The translations under genes were made by a program, and so were the position numbers. Shown here piece after piece: positions 59,402 to 64,000 of a DNA stretch of 64,000 nucleotides (its first letter is position 1; each line of letters starts with the position of its first letter). Source of the stretch: Oscillatoriophycideae cyanobacterium NC_groundwater_1537_Pr4_S-0.65um_50_18 (lineage in GTDB: Bacteria > Cyanobacteriota > Cyanobacteriia > Elainellales > Elainellaceae); contig JACQYI010000009.1 in assembly GCA_016208305.1 (NCBI GenBank), forward strand, positions 186,001-250,000. The letters are read 5' to 3'. The notes beneath the pieces were generated by a model that saw only the letters and a list, made by a program, of their open reading frames with translations, did no database searches and had not been told where the DNA came from.

Positions 59402-60112
59402 ATGAAAACGACCTGGACAACAGCCATCGCGATCGCTCTACTCAGCTCGGTTGCCCTGATGAGCTGCGGCGACCTTCAGAGCGCTATTCCCACGCCCGCT
59501 GCAACGCCAGAGACTATTGCCCCTAGCCTTTCCTCCACTCCGGCAAGTCCTATGCCAACAACTCGCGCTGCCGCTGAAGTGGAACGATCGGAACTGGAGC
59601 GATCGCCAGAGGAGCTATGGGCGTTACTTCAGCAAGCAGACGAGCGAAGGTTTGCCCTGCTGATTCGTCATGCAACCGCTCCCGGCACTGGAGATCCGCC
59701 TAACTTTAAGCTAGAGGACTGCTCAACGCAGCGCAATCTCTCAGAAGAAGGCAGGCAACAGGCCATTCGCATCGGAGAAGCCTTTCGCAGCCGCAATATT
59801 TCCGTCCGCCGAGTGCTGTCGAGCCAGTGGTGCCGCTGCTTAGAAACTGCTGAACGGATGAACCTGGGCAAGGTAGAACCCTTTCCGCCATTGAATTCTT
59901 TCTTTGGCGATCGCAGCAAAACGGATGAACAGACGGCTCAAGTTCAGCAATTCCTGCTAGAACAGACGGTGCCAGGTGTGGTGGTGATGGTTTCTCATCA
60001 AGTCAACATCACGGCCTTAAGCGATATTTTTCCCCGCTCTGGAGAAGCCGTAGTGATAGAAATCGGAGCAGATAACCTGTTGACGATTCTGGGGCAAATT
60101 CCCATCTTTTGA
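59402..60112 (+). CDS. Histidine-phosphatase superfamily lipoprotein
   Basis: The 236-residue precursor has a lipoprotein signal (AIAIALLSSVALMSC, Cys22) and a Pro/Thr/Ser linker (about 23-60). A phosphoglycerate-mutase-like domain follows: catalytic Arg89-His90 (LIRHATAPG), the SSQWCRCLETAERM segment with its Arg, and His199 (VVMVSHQVNI). It should be anchored outside the plasma membrane and remove phosphate from a small molecule or glycan; the substrate is unknown. It is similar in design to SixA/Ais-like exported phosphatases. Confidence 0.88.
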   Translation: MKTTWTTAIAIALLSSVALMSCGDLQSAIPTPAATPETIAPSLSSTPASPMPTTRAAAEVERSELERSPEELWALLQQADERRFALLIRHATAPGTGDPPNFKLEDCSTQRNLSEEGRQQAIRIGEAFRSRNISVRRVLSSQWCRCLETAERMNLGKVEPFPPLNSFFGDRSKTDEQTAQVQQFLLEQTVPGVVVMVSHQVNITALSDIFPRSGEAVVIEIGADNLLTILGQIPIF

Positions 60113-60137
60113 GCGCATCGATAAAATCAGCAACGCT

Positions 60138-60184
60138 AAAAAATCACGGCCAAGAACTGAGCTAAGCTCAACTCCTGACCGTGA
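60138..60184 (-). terminator. Rho-independent terminator of the RTX gene
   Basis: On the minus-strand RNA, 19-base arms (plus 60166-60184 and 60144-60162) pair throughout, with four G-U pairs and a 3-nt loop, followed by six U (plus AAAAAA, 60138-60143). On the plus strand the G-U pairs would be mismatches, so it is oriented for the leftward gene, whose stop lies 53 bp away. Confidence 0.85.
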
Positions 60185-60236
60185 AACCCTATCCGTGAAA
60201 TTTGGCGGAAGCGATGGATTTTATGCCAACGCTGGC

Positions 60237-62657
60237 CTAGCTGATCACAAAGTTCTGCGCGCTAATAGTCGTCGTTGTCACCTTTTCTAGCGTCATCACC
60301 GACACAAAGGTCTTGCTACTGCCGATGCCATCTGCATCAATTCGGACTTGTGTATCTGAGCCGACTTTGACCAGCTTCACATACTCCGTAAACTGAGCAA
60401 ACGATGTCAAAGCACTGAACTCCTTCAGCACAAAGATTTCCCGCAGATCGAGCAAATCGGTCTTGACCTTGAAGTCAGTCACGCGATCGTTGCCCCCTTT
60501 CACCGACTGACAAACAAACACATCTTTGCCCTTGCCGCCCGCCAGCACATCATCGCCGTCGCCGCCCGCCAGCACATCATTTCCCTCTTGCCCAATCAGT
60601 TGGTCATCATCATCATCTCCATGAAGCTGGTCGCTGCGTTTGCCGCCATTCAATTTGTCTTTGCCGTTGCCGCCTTCTAGCAAATCACGGCCTCTACCGC
60701 CCTCCAGGTAGTCATTGCCGTTGCCACCCGACAGACGATCGTTGCCAAAGCCTTTGAGCTTAAAGCCACCAAACAAGCGATCGTCACCATCTCCTCCCAG
60801 CAGAATGTCATTGTTGCAACTGCTGATAATCAAGTCTCCTTCCTTGCCACCAGAGCGCTGAACGCCCTTTTTGCCGCCCTTAAACACGATCGACCGAGGT
60901 GCAAACCCTACAATGCCCGTGAGCCAAGTGCCGCTGATGTCTAACGTAGAGCCACTGACAACGTTTGTAAAACTGCCAGAGGCGATCGAGATCTGGTATT
61001 CGCCCAACTCCTGCGTCAGGCTCTCCAGATTGTCTAGCGTCCAGGTGATGTTATCGGTCGTGGTCAGGGTGGCTCCGGTGAGCGCAATCAATTTGCCTTT
61101 AACCGACAGGCGTAAATCTGACAGATCGAATCCGGCGACAACCTTACTAAATTTGAACTTGATGCCGCCAACTTTCTTGGCTAGGCCAAAGGGAAGTTCT
61201 TTGACTTGAATGATTTGCACCGTCAGAGCCGATCGATCGATCGTGTAAGCTTGGGCAGAAAAATTAGCGTTGCCGCTGCCGACGCCACCCAAAACCTGAC
61301 CGCTCTTGCTAGCGATCGAGTCATCATCCACCAACTTGAGGTTAAGGTCGCCTGCGCCAACGCCCGTACTGACGGCAACGGTGTACACCGTGTCGCTCAC
61401 CGACTGCACCGAGGAAATTGCGGCTCCTGTCAGTGTCCCGGTGGTCGTCAAAGAAAAGTCGCTCAGGTTAACACCCGTCACCGCTTCGCTAAAGGTGGCC
61501 GTGTAGCCAATACTCGTGCCGTTGAGCAGGCTGGTAGGCGTGAGGGAGACAAGGTAAGGCAGAGAGGCGATCGTCCCAAACACATCGTCATTGTCGGTTG
61601 GGCTACCCGCATCATTGGCTGCAACGCTTCCCGTAAAAGTGGTGTTGAGGCTGCTAGCAGTGGCTCCAGTGCCCAGAAAGACCGCTCCAGCTTTGCTTTG
61701 TCCGGCGAGTCCGCTGCCGTTGGTGACGCCACTCACGCCGCCAATACCCGCTTGAGTAGCGTTATTGATAAAGGTCGTGCGATCGAGCTTTAGCGTGCCA
61801 CTGCGAATAAAAATGCCGCCGCCTAAGCCTGCGCCACCGCCACCTGCGCCCGATTCTGTGGCACCACCAACGCCCCCATTGCCGCCCAGGCTGCTGCCCG
61901 TGCCGCTGAGTCCGTTGACGGCACCGCCGCCGCCACTACCCCCCCCAAAGCCGCCTGCGCCACCTGCACCCCCGCCAGAAGTGTTACCTGCACCGCCGCC
62001 GCCGCCGCCGCCAAACCCGCCGAGGCTGCCTGCGGCGCTGCCTGTGCCCCCGGTGCCGCCCGTTGTACCGCCACCCGTTGCCCCAATTCCTGTACTCAAC
62101 CCATTGCTCAAGGCTGCATTGCCGCCGTTGCCACCAATGGCTCGACCCCCTGAAATGGTGGAATTGCTGACTGTTACTGTGCCGCCCTCGCTGTAAAGAG
62201 AGCCACCTAGCCCTGCTGCGCCACCGCCACCGCCGCCGCCGCCATCGCCACCGTTACTGCCAGACGCACCCGTCACTTTATTGTTGAGTAAAGTGCTGTT
62301 CTTGATGGTGAGTGCTCCGGTGCCCAGATAGAGGATGCCGCCGCCTGACCCAACGGCGTTGCCATTGGCGATCGTCAGTCCATCTAAGGTTGCATCAGCT
62401 GCCGTGATGTTGAAAATGCGGGAGGTGTTGTTGCCGCTGAGGGTGAGCAATGTTGCCCCGGTGCCTTGCAGCATCAGGCTATCTGTAACATCAAGCTGTC
62501 CAGAGGTCAGGGCGATCGTGTCTAAGGTCGTATCTGTGAAGACTGCTCCTGTAAAGGCGATCGAGTCCAGACCAGTTGTAGTATTGGCCTGAGCGATCGC
62601 ATCACGCAGTGATCCTGCGCCGCTGTCATTGGTGTTCGTGACGTTAAAGATTGCCAT
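60237..62657 (-). CDS. RTX calcium-binding protein with beta-helix and Gly-rich domains
   Basis: From the ATG at 62657 (MAIFNVTNTNDSGAGSLRDA) the protein has about 806 residues. A parallel beta-helix (about 1-150 and 280-340; NTNDSGAGSLRDAIAQANTT is the opening of many cyanobacterial adhesin-like proteins) is interrupted by a very Gly-rich stretch (about 125-285). Bacterial-Ig-like/CalX-like folds (about 365-590) follow. Near residues 620-720 lie RTX nonapeptides such as GGDGDDRLFGG, GGNGNDYLEGG and GGDGDDVLAGG that bind Ca2+. A non-repetitive C-terminus (from about 720) should hold the type I secretion signal; there is no N-terminal signal peptide. It is likely secreted or surface-exposed. 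A strong terminator follows. Confidence 0.9.
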   Translation of the reverse strand: MAIFNVTNTNDSGAGSLRDAIAQANTTTGLDSIAFTGAVFTDTTLDTIALTSGQLDVTDSLMLQGTGATLLTLSGNNTSRIFNITAADATLDGLTIANGNAVGSGGGILYLGTGALTIKNSTLLNNKVTGASGSNGGDGGGGGGGGAAGLGGSLYSEGGTVTVSNSTISGGRAIGGNGGNAALSNGLSTGIGATGGGTTGGTGGTGSAAGSLGGFGGGGGGGAGNTSGGGAGGAGGFGGGSGGGGAVNGLSGTGSSLGGNGGVGGATESGAGGGGAGLGGGIFIRSGTLKLDRTTFINNATQAGIGGVSGVTNGSGLAGQSKAGAVFLGTGATASSLNTTFTGSVAANDAGSPTDNDDVFGTIASLPYLVSLTPTSLLNGTSIGYTATFSEAVTGVNLSDFSLTTTGTLTGAAISSVQSVSDTVYTVAVSTGVGAGDLNLKLVDDDSIASKSGQVLGGVGSGNANFSAQAYTIDRSALTVQIIQVKELPFGLAKKVGGIKFKFSKVVAGFDLSDLRLSVKGKLIALTGATLTTTDNITWTLDNLESLTQELGEYQISIASGSFTNVVSGSTLDISGTWLTGIVGFAPRSIVFKGGKKGVQRSGGKEGDLIISSCNNDILLGGDGDDRLFGGFKLKGFGNDRLSGGNGNDYLEGGRGRDLLEGGNGKDKLNGGKRSDQLHGDDDDDQLIGQEGNDVLAGGDGDDVLAGGKGKDVFVCQSVKGGNDRVTDFKVKTDLLDLREIFVLKEFSALTSFAQFTEYVKLVKVGSDTQVRIDADGIGSSKTFVSVMTLEKVTTTTISAQNFVIS

Positions 62658-62868
62658 AGGTTTAATTCTGAGTGTTCCAAAAAAATTGCAGGACAAAACT
62701 GGCTGTGCGTCCCTCAAGAGCGACGCCAACCGCAGTCAAATAACTCAAATCTTTAGCAGCTTGTATTGCTCAATCTAGATCTGAATTTTTTGACGCATAT
62801 CGTTCAAAAATTTACCCTTAATATCAGCAGCGCAACGCGATCGAATCGGCATTGATGTAGAGGCTGAA

Positions 62869-62955
62869 GGTGTTAGGGTTCGAGGTGTTAGGGTTCGAGG
62901 TGTTAGGGTTCGAGATATCAGCGTTCGAGATATCAGGGTTTGAGATATCAGAGTT
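62869..62955. repeat. 15-bp tandem repeat (nearly six copies)
   Basis: Units of GTGTTAGGGTTCGAG and, farther right, variants with ATATCAG in place of TGTTAGG follow one another. The intergenic region of 617 bp between the RTX gene and the P450 gene contains this array and no convincing gene. A 78-codon frame across it encodes repeated NPNTS and is probably a by-product of the repeat. Confidence 0.7.
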
Positions 62956-63274
62956 TAACTGCTGAGGACAAAGACTACCGTTGTAGAAACCAAAAGCATG
63001 GATAGGAAACTGGATCAGAAAAAACTCCCTCACCTGAATGGTTTTAGCGTCATGCGTCACTCTTGCAAAAAGTGAGCCAATGTAAAAAAGTGAGCTATGT
63101 AAAAGAACCCCTGAGGCGATCGGTCTGAAGCTTTAGCGGTTCGTGTCTATAGGCTACCCACAGAGAATTGTTAGGATAACACCCCATGATTTTTTGTAAC
63201 GTGAACCGCCGATCTGCAAAACCTGCTTGAGAGATTTATCTCATACGGCTGTTCAACAACTTCTCTCTACGGCT

Positions 63275-64000
63275 TTAGCGCTTCCCCGTCATGATCATCG
63301 GAACGCCGCCCTGAGGAGCAAGCGTAAAGCCACGACGTTGCAGCTTCACAGGCTTATCTTCTACTAAGGCAAGTCGGTACTGCGACAGAACCGTGGCAAG
63401 AACCAGTTTCATCTCTAACAAAGCCAAGGCATATCCCAAACACCGCCGACTGCCACCCCCAAACGGGAAATATTCAGCAGCAGAATACTGGCGTTTCAAA
63501 AAACGTTCTGGTTCAAAGTGGTGAGCATTGGGATATAAGTCTTCCCGATAATGCACAAGATAAATTGTGAGCATGAAGGTAGTTCCTGCATCAAACATTT
63601 GTCCTGCAACCTTGACGGGCGACTTGGCAATGCGGGGAAAGATGACAGGCAGAACGGGATACATCCGTAGCGTTTCCTGACAAATAGCAGATAAGTAGGA
63701 CAGTTGAGAAATCTCCATAGGAGCCGGATTTTCCCCAAGGCTGTCTAGCTCTGCCAGTAATTTTTCACGCACCTCTGGCCGTTGATGGATCTGATAGAAA
63801 GCCCAGGCAAGGGTAGTTGCTGTGGTTTCATGTCCGGCAAACAAAATCGTTAGCAGCTCATCTTTGAGTTCTTCATCGGTCATGGCTTGACCCTGTTCAT
63901 CTCGCGCTGCCATCATCAGACTGAGAACATCGGTACGCGCCTCGCTTCCCTGTGTTCTTCTCTCTTCAATCTCTGACTGGAGCAGTTGATGAACCTGACG
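63275..64000 (-). CDS. Cytochrome P450, C-terminal part (runs off the window edge)
   Basis: The frame is open to base 64000, so the N-terminal half lies beyond the window. Seen are the I-helix oxygen-binding motif AGHETTATT, the K-helix ExxR in [10 protein letters not shown], the PERF segment [10 protein letters not shown] and the heme-ligand loop [16 protein letters not shown] with the axial Cys. The pattern resembles the cyanobacterial CYP110 group, which oxidises fatty acids or terpenes, but the subfamily is not certain. It is a monooxygenase; its redox partner is probably ferredoxin. Confidence 0.92.
   Translation of the reverse strand, partial: RQVHQLLQSEIEERRTQGSEARTDVLSLMMAARDEQGQAMTDEELKDELLTILFAGHETTATTLAWAFYQIHQRPEVREKLLAELDSLGENPAPMEISQLSYLSAICQETLRMYPVLPVIFPRIAKSPVKVAGQMFDAGTTFMLTIYLVHYREDLYPNAHHFEPERFLKRQYSAAEYFPFGGGSRRCLGYALALLEMKLVLATVLSQYRLALVEDKPVKLQRRGFTLAPQGGVPMIMTGKR

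Noticed and set aside
61765-62196. Plus-strand proline-rich frame opposite the RTX gene
   Set aside because: It is the complement of the glycine-rich block (GGC/GCC) and has no ribosome-binding site or recognisable motif.
62824-63060. 78-codon frame with NPNTS repeats
   Set aside because: It is created by the 15-bp tandem array; no start signal and no family resemblance.

Overview
The window comes from a cyanobacterium, most likely a filamentous Leptolyngbya-type or related phycobilisome-bearing species. The evidence is the phycocyanin genes cpcB and cpcA with their lyase genes cpcE and cpcF, the phycoerythrobilin synthesis genes pebA and pebB, the photosystem II assembly lipoprotein Psb27, a helical carotenoid protein, a cyanobacteriochrome-like GAF kinase, an Rcp1-type response regulator, and the very frequent HIP1 octamer GCGATCGC. 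I recognised no tRNA, rRNA or CRISPR array.

Layout. 1-7.3 kb: the start of a coiled-coil protein, an atypical response regulator, a cyanobacteriochrome-like histidine kinase, a ureB-coq4-GST operon, and a DUF433/DUF5615 toxin-antitoxin pair. 7.4-10.8 kb: a defence-like accessory patch with a small XRE regulator, a small membrane protein followed in frame by degenerate heptapeptide-coding repeats, and a NACHT (STAND) NTPase with an HTH N-terminus. That NTPase carries an in-frame palindromic-repeat insertion and a 33-unit hexanucleotide array. 10.9-19 kb: a Ski2-like helicase, then cpcF, cpcE, cpcA, cpcB, pebB and pebA (all minus strand). 19-24 kb: two PAS/CHASE3 kinases with near-identical catalytic cores. 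24-30.5 kb (minus strand): cobL, a GDT1-type manganese transporter under a yybP-ykoY riboswitch, and a redox cluster (flavin reductase, Moco oxidoreductase, cytochrome b, CcdA-like, thioredoxin-like, methionine-rich lipoprotein). 30.7-35.4 kb: a binding-protein-dependent ABC importer. 35.7-41.4 kb: a three-gene phosphorelay (multi-PAS kinase, Rcp1-like regulator, receiver-PAS-kinase). 41.4-48.5 kb: uvrB, three cell-wall proteins, an OmpR-type regulator and mnmE. 48.6-55 kb: HU, a helical carotenoid protein, a GPH sugar transporter, psb27 and a GT39 glycosyltransferase. 55-58 kb: genes next to candidate attC-like sites (a P-loop kinase-like protein, an O-fucosyltransferase-like protein, an AT-rich membrane protein). 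58.8-64 kb: small hypotheticals, a histidine-phosphatase lipoprotein, an RTX/beta-helix protein and the 3' part of a cytochrome P450.

How the genes work together. The pebAB and cpcBAEF blocks supply bilins, apoproteins and lyases for phycobilisome rods; no rod linker gene lies between or beside them. The minus-strand cluster at 26.4-30.5 kb reads as one envelope redox unit: CcdA and thioredoxin-like proteins move thiol electrons outward, and a cytochrome b/Moco oxidoreductase pair sits beside a lipoprotein whose mature part is about 13% methionine. I propose it as a candidate oxidant-scavenging or methionine-sulfoxide repair system. The accessory patches (7.4-10.8 kb and 55-58 kb) and three families of short inverted-repeat elements show active genome remodelling.
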